Source: Nymphaea colorata (lineage: Eukaryota; Streptophyta; Magnoliopsida; Nymphaeales; Nymphaeaceae). From it: a stretch of DNA of 64,000 nucleotides. Position numbers and translations under genes: made by a program. The stretch covers positions 35,765,115-35,829,114 of the forward strand of contig NC_045138.2 in NCBI RefSeq assembly GCF_008831285.2, in the 5' to 3' direction. Shown one piece after another: positions 27,780 through 42,554 of the stretch (its first letter is position 1; every line of letters starts with the position of its first letter). Below the pieces are notes generated by a model, which ran no database searches, was not told the origin of the DNA, and worked only from the letters and a program-made list of their open reading frames with translations.

Positions 27780-28260
27780 TTAGCGAATAGCCTTTATTGT
27801 GTTGCTCAGACATAACGAGTGGTTTGTGAAAGAGGAGGAAAAACTTTGTAGCATGTGAACCATTTGATTTTTTTCATATGCATGAAATTCTTTATCCTGT
27901 TTTTCCGCTTCAGATGTCCCAGCTTTTATGCGTTTTGGTACCTGAAATGGGCTAATTGGATTTTACTATTCAGTGCCCACTATTTCTGCAAAGGGGATGA
28001 TCATTTGCATCCTGGGGGTTCACGCACGCTTAAGACTGCCCCTGTCTACGGATTGCAGAAATGTTAAAACGAGTAGTGCATTCTTGAACCGGGTTTAGCT
28101 CTCGAGTGGCGTCGGTCGTCGTTTTCCCTTCACGTACTGTTTCTTACGGCAACAGTGCTTTAATTTGAAGCAGTGGAGGTTGGTGATATAGTAACTCAGC
28201 CAAAGAGCTGGCCGAACATCCTTGTTTTCATGTTCAGCAAATCCCATATCTCGACTCCAT
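27780..28260. other. 3' flank of eL30, nothing recognised
   Basis: The stretch between the eL30 stop and the NLR relic is AT-rich and presumably includes the eL30 3'UTR. No frame with recognisable similarity was found. Confidence 0.5.
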
Positions 28261-28400
28261 CGGGAGGGTCTGTACCAGGAGCCAGTCCCTATGATATTTG
28301 GTATGTGCGAAAGTTTGTCCCAACCCTCCCCTTCATCGTGCACAGACCAGCAAGGAATGTTTTTAATGGGTGCACTAAGCTTTCAGTTGTACCATTAAAA
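28260..28400 (-). pseudogene. NLR C-terminal relic
   Basis: On the minus strand the segment reads DEGEGWDKLSHIPNI after an LC-M context. It matches the C-terminal end of the intact NLR downstream (KEKGEDWDKISHIPNIRVGQ), with about 75 bp of clear nucleotide identity between 28285-28365 and 29490-29570. This is the typical terminal 'GEDW.KI.HIP.I' peptide of plant CNL proteins. Only the last LRR tail remains; no NB or CC sequence is present nearby. It lies about 1.1 kb past the end of the intact gene, in the same orientation, suggesting a decayed tandem copy or partial duplication. Confidence 0.65.
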
Positions 28401-28409
28401 AGAGCTTGA

Positions 28410-29424
28410 ACATAACAGTTGTACCCTAGGTCCATAATCGTGCTGAGACAACCTTGTTTAAATTATTTCTTGAACATTGAAATTCTTTTCCTTTTACAGA
28501 TATAAACCAAACAAGAATTTTTGGAAAAAAAAAAGCTCCTATTTTGCACATCAGTCGAACTGACAAATGAAAGCTCTACACATATCTTACCTGATTTTGC
28601 AAGTTAAAACACAAAGAAGTTTTCTTATTTGTAGATTTGACAACTGTTAAAATCCAATTTTCCAAGAGAAATTCATTCTTTTTGTTGGGCCTTAACGCCA
28701 CATTGTTCACAACCATAAGTCTGAGAAAAGCCGGAATGCCGGTTTCCAGTCGATCGTGCGGCGATTAGACTCATCGTGCTACAACGAAAGACCCAATATG
28801 GAATATGCAGTATAAACAAATACGGATGTTTTTATAATACAAATGACCCAAGGGCGTTCTGTGGTTAATGAGTTGCCCGTGCACGCAGTCGAAAAAGGGA
28901 GAGAAAAGTTCAAACAATTCGATGACAGAAATTTCTTACCCACAACAAAAATTGCAAATAATTTAACACGGCCAAAAGTGTTTTCGACAGGGAACAAAAC
29001 AAACCACCAGCTTCTGCCAAAGTTCATAAAAGTAGCTTCCTGCTTTGACTGCATGCCTTTTAGAGATCTATTGTTCGTCGACTTTACACTCAAACTAGGA
29101 AATAGGATTAGGCCAGGGCCCCAGGCAAAGCCTAATCAAATATGTAATCAGATATTCACAAAATAAAAGCGTGAACTATGTAATGAAGAATTTTTCACGA
29201 GAACTTCCCGTTGTACCCAACCGAGGGCAAAGAAGCATGCCATACAATGCCAAGGAGAAAGTGAAAAACATGAAACAAATACCATTCTTGATGGGAGGGA
29301 AACCAGTCACGATAAAACAAAAGCAGAAAGCTAATAGTTAAGAAGCTAGAACATACATGATCGGAAAACGAGGAAACGGCTTGACATACCAACGGATACA
29401 AAATAAACAAAAATCTTCTGATGA
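28410..29424. other. 3' flank of the intact NLR
   Basis: From about 28980 to 29424 the sequence is homologous to 40840-41250, which marks it as ancestral 3'UTR or flank duplicated with the NLR. The part before 28980 shows nothing recognisable. Confidence 0.55.
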
Positions 29425-32400
29425 TCATTCATCTATATCCTCACCCTTGTTGAACTGTTCAGACTCCCGAATTACGAACTGGCCAACTCGGATATTTGGT
29501 ATGTGCGAAATTTTATCCCAGTCCTCCCCTTTCTCCTTCATGCACCGATCAGTAAGGGATGTTGCGTAGAGACTAATTTGCAGCGAATTAAGTTTTGTTA
29601 GGCAACGAATACTCTCCGGCAAAGACTCCAAGTTTTCACAGCCCAAGAGGGTTAACTTCTCCAGCCCCCTGAAGCATTGCAGTGCAGACTCCTCCAGAGA
29701 CCTTACTTCCCGCGGAATAGAGATTGTCAGTTCTTCAAGTGTCTCGCTCGGAATGTGTCCAAGCACGTTCTGGAGTGCTCTTGGATCATGATCTATGCCC
29801 ATCCTCAATGATTTCAAGTCAGAGAAAGCTGGCATCGTCTCCATGCTAACACAACTTATATCCAAACTCTTCAGTCTTCGTAGGCACTGAAATGGGAACT
29901 GCTTCAGTTTGGGCAAGGACGTGATGGTCAGATTGAGCAGCATTGGCATTGCTCCGTCCATGTCCAACCACTCCTCCAAGTTTAGAAATTCTAAAATTTC
30001 TAGGGTTTCCAACCTGGGGAAAGCATTTTCAACCGTCCCATAAAATTCATAGCCAATGGATTTAACTGCAGGAAACTCCAACATTTCTAGGTGCTCAAGT
30101 AAAGGAAGCTTCCCCAGAGCTGGTAAATGTTCACAATTGTCGCAATGGAGAAGTTCAAGTTTCACCAGATTACAAAGAGATGAATCCAGCATCCACTTTG
30201 GAAACATAATGCCAGGATAGTTCCATATGGATAGCATTTTAAGGTTGCTGTGAGGTCGGAGGCAGTCAAAGATACTTTTAGTCCCCTTTCCGTCTGCATA
30301 TTCATCAAATGTCCATTGCAGTGTCAAAGACTTCAATTTTGGCTTCTCACAGATTTGAGATTCAATGGCTTCTCTTTGGTTACGCACTTTCTCCAAGTTC
30401 GTTATTGACAGGTGCCCGCCGATAGAGTTTAGATTCTGAAGCTCTCCAATTCTGTGGCCATCTTCATCTTGCACGATGAAATGACCCAGTGTCTCGAGGC
30501 GACTTAACTGACCAATGTGTTTTGGCAACCATCCCAAACTCTCGGTACCACCAAGTTTAAGATGCTTCAAGCTTAAAAGCTGGGGTAAATCACAAGGCAG
30601 GTTTTGAAGCTCATAACACCCTTCTGCATCTAAGGTTTGCAAATGGAGCAAAGGACCAAAAGTTTTAGGTAACCAAGCAATGTCTGAATAGCAGAGGAAA
30701 ATGTGCCTCAGGCGCCTTAATTTCCGTACTGATTCTGGTAGATTGTGAATTTGAGAGTCACTCATGTCCAACACCCTTAAGCTGTCAACTCTGTCGAACA
30801 GGTCAGGAGGCAGTACAAGACGCCTCGCCGTCTGTAGCTTGAACGTGCGGAGATTCTTGGCACGATGAAGGGCCTTCCGAATGGATAATGCTACGTCTTT
30901 GGCAGAGTTGAACTCTTTACAGATGAGAAATGCATGACGTGCTTCGTCAGGGATCTCATCTAATCTCTCGTTCTTGCATATTGAGCTGAAGCCGTCAGAC
31001 CCTGCAACAAATCGAGCAAGGACATAGGCTAGCTCATGCATTTCATCACTCCTGGTCTGCCCATGCTTAGCCTTGTAAAAGACGCCCAACAAAGATTTAT
31101 CAACAAGATCATCGAAATATTGTCCAGCAACTTCCATCATCTCTTTCTGTCCTCTGCGAAGGATAAACCCCTCTGCGACCCATATTTTTGCCAAATCACT
31201 GCAAGAAATACTGCGGTCCTTGGGAAACATGGAACAATAAGAAAAGCATCTTTTTAAAGTGACGTTCAAGTCATAATAGCTCAGCAACAGATCTGGAAGG
31301 ACTCTTTTGTTGACAAATGGCAAATCGAAAATTTCACTTTGCAAGACACGCTTCCATTGGCACTTTCTTTTCTTTGTGCGCATCATGTTACTCACAGTTT
31401 TCACCAAAAGGGGTATCCCTTTGCACTTCTTCACAATTTTCCTTCCAATTGGTTCAAATGTGAAAAGATCTTCCTTGCACATTCCTGTGAATGCTCTACG
31501 GGCAAAGATTAACCAAGCGTCAGCACCTGAGAGGCGGGTCAACCGGTGCAAATGTGTGGCATCCATGGCCAAAGAAACCTTCTCACTTCGAGTGGTAACC
31601 AGAATCTTGCTTCCCTTCCCGCAGGCTTTGAATGGAAATTTCAGATGCTCCCACTTATCAATGTCTTCATTCCACACATCATCCAACACGATCAGCACTC
31701 TCTTATTGTTCAAAACTTTACTAAGACGATGCTGCAAGGGATCCAATTCTGTCAAATCAATGTTCTTCCCCGTCGCAGTTTGGATTAATGCTTTTGTAAG
31801 CCTTAGCATATCAAAATCTTGAGACACATACACCCAAAGTCTCTCCTCAAAATGTTGAACTACGCTTTTGTCATTGTAGGCAAGTTGAGCAACAGTCGTC
31901 TTTCCAATTCCGGCCATACCAACAATGGTGATCAATGAAATCTCTTCATTACTTCCTCCTAATAATGACTGCATCACCTTCTCCCTGTCATCATCCCTGC
32001 CAAAAACATCCTCCTCCTCCACATAGGAAGTCGTACAACGGGCTTCCATCTGCAACCTCCTCTCTTCAATAGCCATTTCCCTAAACCCAGTTTTCATGCG
32101 GACCAAATCATCTAAACTTCCAAGGATGTCCTTTGCCTTCTTCATTATAGAGTGAACCAGAGGGTTCGTTTGATAATTGCAAACACTCATCGGAGAATAT
32201 TCTCTCTTCCGTTTCCCCGTGCTTAGAGAGCGAGTTTGATTGCTAATAAGAGGAGAATACTTGCCGACACTCTCATGCCATTCCTCCACATCATAGGCAG
32301 CATTGACAAGGCCCCTCTTCGTAGAAATAAGAATCTGGGTCGTGCAATCGTCTAGGACATTCTCGATATCGTAAGCAGCATTCTTCAACCTTCTCAACCA

Positions 32401-32580
32401 GTTTCTAGCAGCTTCGTCCTTCATCTGCAGTCGCTCTGCGTCGTCAATGGATGGCTGTAGGGCCAACAGCAAGCTCAGCAACTTTCTCAGATTTTTCTCA
32501 AGGTGAACACCCAACTCGTACCCTTCCCCGATAAATCGCTCCAGATACCGCGCCACCGACAGAACAACGAACTCAGCCAT
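29425..32580 (-). CDS. CC-NB-LRR (CNL) disease-resistance protein, RGA/Rp1-like
   Basis: One uninterrupted coding exon of 1051 residues. The Rx-type coiled-coil domain (about 1-160) contains LKNAAYDIENVLDDC (66-80), the EDVID-type motif, and a second similar LVNAAYDVEEW (91-101). The NB-ARC domain runs about 190-520: P-loop GMAGIGKTT (221-229), kinase-2 LIVLDDVW (296-303), RNBS-B GSKILVTTR (323-331), the GLPL position as CKGIPLL (386-392), RNBS-D CFSYCSMFPKD (445-455) and an MHD position reading MHE (514-516). LRRs fill about 570-1020 (LRVLDMSDSQIHNLPESVRK), ending GEDWDKISHIPNI. CNLs sense pathogen effectors and trigger immunity, forming Ca2+-permeable resistosomes when active. A leader intron is predicted (donor after 32824, acceptor ending 32616). 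The start is confirmed by homology with the relic at 41.4 kb, which retains ATGGCCGAG. All nucleotide-binding motifs are present, so it looks functional; Glu for Asp at the MHD position could alter autoinhibition. Confidence 0.95.
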   Translation of the reverse strand: MAEFVVLSVARYLERFIGEGYELGVHLEKNLRKLLSLLLALQPSIDDAERLQMKDEAARNWLRRLKNAAYDIENVLDDCTTQILISTKRGLVNAAYDVEEWHESVGKYSPLISNQTRSLSTGKRKREYSPMSVCNYQTNPLVHSIMKKAKDILGSLDDLVRMKTGFREMAIEERRLQMEARCTTSYVEEEDVFGRDDDREKVMQSLLGGSNEEISLITIVGMAGIGKTTVAQLAYNDKSVVQHFEERLWVYVSQDFDMLRLTKALIQTATGKNIDLTELDPLQHRLSKVLNNKRVLIVLDDVWNEDIDKWEHLKFPFKACGKGSKILVTTRSEKVSLAMDATHLHRLTRLSGADAWLIFARRAFTGMCKEDLFTFEPIGRKIVKKCKGIPLLVKTVSNMMRTKKRKCQWKRVLQSEIFDLPFVNKRVLPDLLLSYYDLNVTLKRCFSYCSMFPKDRSISCSDLAKIWVAEGFILRRGQKEMMEVAGQYFDDLVDKSLLGVFYKAKHGQTRSDEMHELAYVLARFVAGSDGFSSICKNERLDEIPDEARHAFLICKEFNSAKDVALSIRKALHRAKNLRTFKLQTARRLVLPPDLFDRVDSLRVLDMSDSQIHNLPESVRKLRRLRHIFLCYSDIAWLPKTFGPLLHLQTLDAEGCYELQNLPCDLPQLLSLKHLKLGGTESLGWLPKHIGQLSRLETLGHFIVQDEDGHRIGELQNLNSIGGHLSITNLEKVRNQREAIESQICEKPKLKSLTLQWTFDEYADGKGTKSIFDCLRPHSNLKMLSIWNYPGIMFPKWMLDSSLCNLVKLELLHCDNCEHLPALGKLPLLEHLEMLEFPAVKSIGYEFYGTVENAFPRLETLEILEFLNLEEWLDMDGAMPMLLNLTITSLPKLKQFPFQCLRRLKSLDISCVSMETMPAFSDLKSLRMGIDHDPRALQNVLGHIPSETLEELTISIPREVRSLEESALQCFRGLEKLTLLGCENLESLPESIRCLTKLNSLQISLYATSLTDRCMKEKGEDWDKISHIPNIRVGQFVIRESEQFNKGEDIDE

Positions 32581-32615
32581 GTTCTCCGTCCAGAGATAAC
32601 CTTCAAGTATACCCT

Positions 32616-32823
32616 CTGCATGGCAGGAAAGGGGAAAAAAAAAAAGGGAAACGTGAAGAGACGCACAGACATGGACAGATGGACTTCTAATCGGACGAAA
32701 TAAGTTTGTCGCTCAAAAAGAAGAAAAAGGAAGGCATTGAAAAGGAGACTGCAACTCGATAAACATGAACTAGACGCATTACTCGGAAAACATCGTGTAA
32801 AGCGAGAGTCGTCGTAAACATAC
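32616..32823 (-). other. 5'UTR intron of the NLR gene
   Basis: Minus-strand donor AAG|GTATGT follows base 32824, and a polypyrimidine tract with TGCCATGCAG acceptor ends at 32616, 36 bases before the ATG. The deleted paralogue at 41.43 kb keeps a similar acceptor (AATATGCAG) in the same place, which supports this site. Confidence 0.6.
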
Positions 32824-33049
32824 CTTCCCACCAAACTGGTTTATCTAACTACAATGGCAGCAGCCAGCACCAGCAGTGGGCGAACAGTATATCATCGCAT
32901 CCAGGACGAACACATCCAAGACGGTGAAAGAAACAGAGGGTTGTCCTTCACCATCTAACGAGCACGGAACAAAGAAGGAAAGAACGATGAAAATAAGAGG
33001 CGGAAAGTAAACGAAAAGAATTCGGGAAGAAAGAGGGTTTTGGCGCCAA

Positions 33050-34900
33050 AAGTAATGATCGTCTGATGCAAAGAGTCGGACGGAAATGAATCGGCGCGTG
33101 TTGACTCGGAGGCGGCGGAGAACGGTCTCCTTTTCTTAAAAATTTCGTTTAAAAAGAAAGATTCGAAGCTGTATAAAAAAAAAAAAAGTAGATCCTGATT
33201 TCAGGAACATAACATGTTAAAAACTATAAATTTACTGTCGGATGGGAGAGCTCCGACTTTAAATTCATCTAACATCCAAAGACTTTCGTATCACCACGGA
33301 TCTCAAATCTACAGTCCTCCTAGTTGATCTTTCTTGACAAATCCTGTTTTCACAATATCACCATTTTTTGTCGGTGCCATCAATATTCTGGATTGTTAAT
33401 TTCAGAAGTTTGATTGTGGAATTGATGGAATCAGAAATACAATTTCTGATTCCAAAACCTCGTTATGTTTGTCTAAACAGATCTTTCTTTTTTAAAGTTT
33501 ATTTCTGAGCTTGATGAGCATGACAGGAACTAAAACATGGTTGTGAAGTTTGTCAAAGGTCGTGTGTTATTTTTATAAAGGCTGAACATTGGTTTCAAAA
33601 TTTTTTGAAAAGTAGTTAGACATAACTTCTTTTAGGATGTGTTTGTTTTATGTGAATCTTATAGATCCTCTCATAGATTTTAAATCAGACCACCCCTTCA
33701 TTCATCCGACCTTAAATTTATAGTTTTTAACAAATAAACCAACCTTACTTTCAAAATACACGTTTTTAAGTAGTTTCGAATTTAAAATTCAAATCTATCA
33801 AACACAACCTAAATAAAAAATCAAAATGTAATAAACCACAATAACACCTAAACCCGTTCACACCTTTTGATTCTCTCACTCTCTTCTCACCATCGTTTTT
33901 TTTTTTTTTTTTCAAAGCTCTTCACTATTACTTATTTCCAACGACCGGAGATGATGACGGATCGCCGGATCGGCAGGCGGTGTCTCCCAAGCGTCGAATG
34001 AGGAAACCCAACCCCGGATGAGGTGTATTCCTCTAATTGTTTGGCGTGGACTCCTTTTTTGGCAGCTATTGAAGAAAAAGTAATTGCCGCCTTTCCTTTT
34101 GAACCAGGAAGAACAATATGGCCATCAAAATTTTACCAATTATATAGTTGAGGGAGACAACTTCATTGAAGAAGGGAACTTGTGGATCTCGCTTTGAAAC
34201 AGAATGTCTGCCATTCCTCCACGTCTGCCGGTAGCCAACTTTACTTCAAGGCGAAGAACTTAAAGCTAAGCGTGGAGAGGGGAATGGAAGAGAGTGAACT
34301 GGCATTAGATGACCTACTAAAATCTGATTCCATCCATATGTTCAGAGATTGACAAAATATTAAATCAAGTCCGGACGACCTACAACTGCAAGGCGGGCTG
34401 GGCTGGGCTACCAGAAATTTCCATTTGATAGAACAAACTCACCGGTATGCCAGGAGGAGGTCATGTGTTCGAAACTTGGAGCTGATTACGTTGCCCATCG
34501 ACAGGCAATGTGTGCGTGGTTTTCTTTTCTGCCCGAACATGCACTACCACGTGCCTTACGATAGGATCCAACTCTAATGAGATGGAACCTGCAAGCTGGC
34601 CGATGCCTGGTTGTTGGCATTGGCAGCACAAAGTAGAGCATATCGGTAAGGGCAAAAGAAGGGGGTGGGGGTCCTTGTCGGTTTGGTGCAGTCCCATATA
34701 ATTGGGTATGAGGTCACGCCGAGAATCCACCATCCAATTCAGATCCCGACCCACATTTTACGTATTACGTTTCCAGGAGTTTAATCGAGCGGAGCCTAAC
34801 TAACTCGGGCTCTGCTCTTTTCCTTAGTCCAAGTTGATTTCGAAATTCGAACTCAGCTTCTTTGATTTGATATCGACTTCGAGCGAGTGAGTGCGAGTCA
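33050..34900. other. Intergenic region between divergent NLR and ARF genes
   Basis: It includes a Tourist-like element (33635-33809), AT-rich palindromic stretches around 33380-33470, and GC-richer sequence nearer ARF. A tRNA-like B-box sequence (GTGTTCGAAAC) near 34465 is isolated. No genes were recognised. Confidence 0.5.
33635..33809. mobile_element. Tourist-like MITE (PIF/Harbinger type), about 175 bp
   Basis: The ends are GGATGTGTTTG on the left and CAAACACAACC on the right, inverted repeats matching at 10 of 11 positions, flanked by TTA and TAA. The termini resemble those of the element at 62399-62598. TTA/TAA flanks are not a clean direct duplication, so the family is inferred from the terminal sequence. 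Confidence 0.5.
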
Positions 34901-35094
34901 AGACCAACTCGTTCAACATCCTTCGATTTGACATCCTACCGACCGCGGTCCAGTCTAACCTGGCTCCCGGTGTCGGTAGCAGGTCCCGAACCACGCCTAC
35001 CGCGTTGCGTACGTGCGGGGTCGCGCGTGCGAGGACTCCCAGTCCCTGCCCCCTCCTCCTCGTTCAATTGAACGGTTCCTTTGGACGCGGTGAG

Positions 35095-35101
35095 TATAAA
35101 A
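35095..35101 (+). promoter_or_regulatory. TATA box of the ARF gene
   Basis: TATAAAA in a GC-rich promoter, about 30 bases before the expected start of the leader exon near 35125. Confidence 0.65.
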
Positions 35102-35495
35102 ACGCGGGAGGACCCGGCGTTTCTCTTCCCCAACCATTGCCCTCACGCGCAGCAGCGGCTCCGGGTACGTCCGTCCTTCCGGCTGTCCGACCGATCCCTC
35201 GCGATCCGACTCGCCGGCATCCTCGAGTTTGCCGGGTAAGGCATCCGATCTCTCTATCCTGGGCTCTCTTTTATCATGATTGTCTCCATTCCCTTCCACG
35301 CCGAAAAGATTCAGCGAATTCTACGCTTCAAAAGGTCTTCTCATTCGTTAGCAACGCGGATCTCGATGGATCTGTCGTAGTTTCTCCATTTCACGGAATT
35401 TCTATGCATATTTACCGTCATCGAGGAAGATGCGGAACGGAACTAGGTTTTGCATGTTTTTTTTTCCTTTTTCTGTCTGCATTCTGCGAGATTGA

Positions 35496-39892
<4,397 letters not shown>

Positions 39893-40839
39893 CCGGAAGC
39901 ATTGTAGATGACAGTCTTCAGACAACTTTTTCTGGCATCCTTAGCTTATCATTTCATGTTTCCCCGTCGATTCTGTTATTTACTGGTTTTGTTAAGAAAG
40001 AAACTCAATTATATTAATGAAATTGATTTGTGTGGATTGACTTGATATATCTTGATCTATATGAGGGAATTCCTTTGCCTGCTGTTGGTACCTGGTACTT
40101 TATGGGCTATAAAAAGTTTGTTGTCCCACGTCATGAGTCCACTATTCTTTGATGTTTGTTTGGAATGATGCTGCTTGGCTATAACTTGTCTTTTTCCTGT
40201 CGTTGGTTTTTCGATGGAACAGTCTGAAAGACGTTCTCAACTGCCGAGCAAAGAATGAAAAAAACAAGTGTTACAGGGTGGCTTTGTGAGGACATATTGT
40301 GTACAGGATGTTTGGCTCTGCATAGACAACAGATAGGACATAATAATTACGTGGTTCGGTTCAAGTTCGAGCTCAACGTCCATCATGGAAATGCCCGGTG
40401 ACACTCGATTCCTTGAGGGGGAGCAGCTGCTTTTTCTTTTACACTCATGATCATAGTGAATTCAAGAGTCGCACAAGCTGCATTTTCTTTACAGTCATGA
40501 TCACAGTGAATACAAGAGTCGGTCAACTTGGACTGTAGAGTAGCTACTGGTCTGAGATTGTATCTAAGCTGGATTATGTGTGGACTTATGGTACATCTTT
40601 CAAATCGGATGTTTGGCTTGCCACCATTTGCTGCGAAAGAATTACGTTCCAGAGCATGACAGTGGCCACAATATTTGAACCTTGAACCCCTTGAGTACGA
40701 GCTACCTTGCTGTCCAATGACTCCAATTGCATCACACATCTACATCCCTTGAGGTAAGGTTCTACCACTTCAATCATAAAAATTTCCAACGCTAACTTAA
40801 CAGGATAAACTTATCCAATAAGGGCTAAAATAGACCAAC
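39893..40839. other. ARF 3' flank
   Basis: It begins with the probable ARF 3'UTR. At 40431-40524 a segment of about 45 bp is present twice with divergence (CATGATCA.AGTGAAT.CAAGAGTCG, offset about 55 bp). No gene was recognised. Confidence 0.5.
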
Positions 40840-41440
40840 GTCTTCTGCCAAAATAGACAAGCATAGCTTCCAGCTTCGTCTTGACACCTTTGTGGTGCAA
40901 AATTTACAGATCTGTTGTTCACCTATTTTGCTCTCAAAGATGGAAAATAGGGTTAGGCAATATGTAACTCTAGAATCAGATATTCATAAACTAAGAACGG
41001 GAATGGGGCGATGAAAAATTTCTCACGAGAACCTCCTGCGGTGACCAACCAAAGGCAAAGAAGAATGTATTTAAACGGAAAAGAGAAACAGAAACAAAAT
41101 CGTTGTTGGTAACAGGGAAACAGTCTGGTTGAACAGTACAAAGCAGCAAGCTTACAGTCACGAAGTTATAACATACATAACGGGGAGAAGAAAGCAAACC
41201 AAGACTTGATATAACAATTGATACAAAACAAAGATCTCCTAATGATCATTCATTTCCGTTCTCATTTTTGTTGCACTGTTCAAACCCCAAAACTTTCATT
41301 ACCGCTCCCGACCCGGGTCTCAACAACTCAGAATACCACGCCCATTGATAGCACAATGAGCTCGGCCATGTATTCAGTCCAACAACGGTTCCAAGAGATA
41401 CCCTTCAAGCATATGCTCTGCATATTCAATTAAAAAAAGA
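40840..41440 (-). pseudogene. NLR paralogue reduced to its two ends by internal deletion
   Basis: On the minus strand the segment opens with a leader acceptor and ATGGCCGAGCTC (ATG at 41371-41369), homologous to the first about 14 codons of the intact NLR (MAEFVVLSV against MAELIVLSM). It then jumps directly to the last about dozen codons (EQFNKGEDIDE-equivalent, near 41250-41285) and continues through about 400 bp homologous to the intact gene's 3' flank, which matches 29010-29424. About 3.1 kb of CC, NB-ARC and LRR sequence is missing. This is a former tandem or segmental duplicate of the NLR, in the same orientation, on the far side of ARF. It cannot encode a receptor. Confidence 0.8.
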
Positions 41441-41621
41441 TTCCAGGCAGTTCATTTGTTAGTTTGATGATTCATATGTTGGAAGAGGTGGGATGTGAGC
41501 TCTTTTTCAAATTTAATGAGAAGTTATAGGGTGACAATGCAATTGTTTTGAAAGTATTTCAAACTTTTCACAAATTTATTAAATTGTTGAGGCCAATTGA
41601 AAGTTTTTCACAAACTTAAAA

Positions 41622-41753
41622 CCCTCGTTCTTCCTCTCTCTCCTTTTCTTTCGATTTTTCCCATTTCTCATGTCCTTGCTCTTCTTCAGACCACCGTCTT
41701 CCGAGCACCGGCGACACAATAGAGAGCCGGCGACTGACGACTCTCTTTTGGAG
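41622..41753 (+). other. Probable non-coding leader exon of RRP7
   Basis: A pyrimidine-rich stretch that begins with an AAACCCTC telo-box-like motif at about 41621 and ends in GGAG|GTGAGT at 41753/41754, a strong donor. The next plausible acceptor in the RRP7 path is at 44221. Intermediate leader exons are possible, so this is a hypothesis for the transcript start. Confidence 0.4.
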
Positions 41754-42334
41754 GTGAGTCCCGTTCAGTTCTCTCTCTAACTCAACGCTTGAAACCCTCC
41801 TCCTCGAACCTCTGCGTCGAGGTGGGGGGTCTCTGAAAACCCTTCGCAATTCCCAAGCTGTTCTTCCACTCTTCCTGAACTAATAAAGTCGCACCAGAAG
41901 GAGCGGGCTTGTTTCCGGAGATTATTGTTTTGCCCGTTTGGGCTTTTCTTCTTATGCGTTCTCGAACCAAGTTGGCACGGTTCTTCCGCAGCCGCAGTCA
42001 CGCACTGCGTTGCTTCATTCAGGTTAGCCTCTTCGCAGCTAGGTCTCGCCCATCGCAGCCAGCGGCATCCATTTATTGCTTTGCTTCGTATTTCGTCAGA
42101 GAGAGTGGTGGAGAAGGTCATCTTCACCCCTTCGCTGGCGGGCTCTCCTTCTCTCGCAGCTCTCCATCACCAAACCATCGCCCTTTTTGTCTTCCTCTCT
42201 CTGCCCCACCAACCCTCTCCTCACAGACGATGGTTTCTCTGTCATCATCTCCAGGCGTCCAATCCGATTTCCTCTCCTCCTTCCTCAGCCGGTGCCATAA
42301 CCGTGGTTCCAATTGGGGCGGACCCCTTTTCGTC

Positions 42335-42516
42335 GCTTACACACTTTGCCACCACGTCGGGCAGGTCCCTGCCTCCTATTGTCTTCTTTAATTTGCTTCA
42401 TTTCTGAAATTTTCGACCATACTTTGCTTACACACTTTGCCACCACGTCGGGCAGGTCCCTGCCTCCTATTGTCTTCTTTAATTTGCTTCATTTCTGAAT
42501 TTTTCGACCACGTCGG
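42335..42516 (+). repeat. Two tandem copies of a 91-bp unit
   Basis: Copy 1 (42335-42425) and copy 2 (42426-42516) are nearly identical, both starting GCTTACACACTTTGCCACC and running through GGGCAGGTCCCTGCCTCC, itself a small hairpin. The very high identity indicates a recent duplication. It lies in the presumed first intron or leader region of RRP7. Confidence 0.9.
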
Positions 42517-42554
42517 GAAGGTATGCGACTCTCTATCTCTATCTCTCACGCGCG

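Noticed and set aside
32487-32834. A 115-codon minus-strand frame overlapping the NLR start.
   Set aside because: It is in another frame across the predicted leader intron and the first NLR codons.
34440-34475. GTGTTCGAAAC, like a Pol III B box (SINE or tRNA relic).
   Set aside because: No A box at the right distance, no poly-A or target duplication and no second copy.
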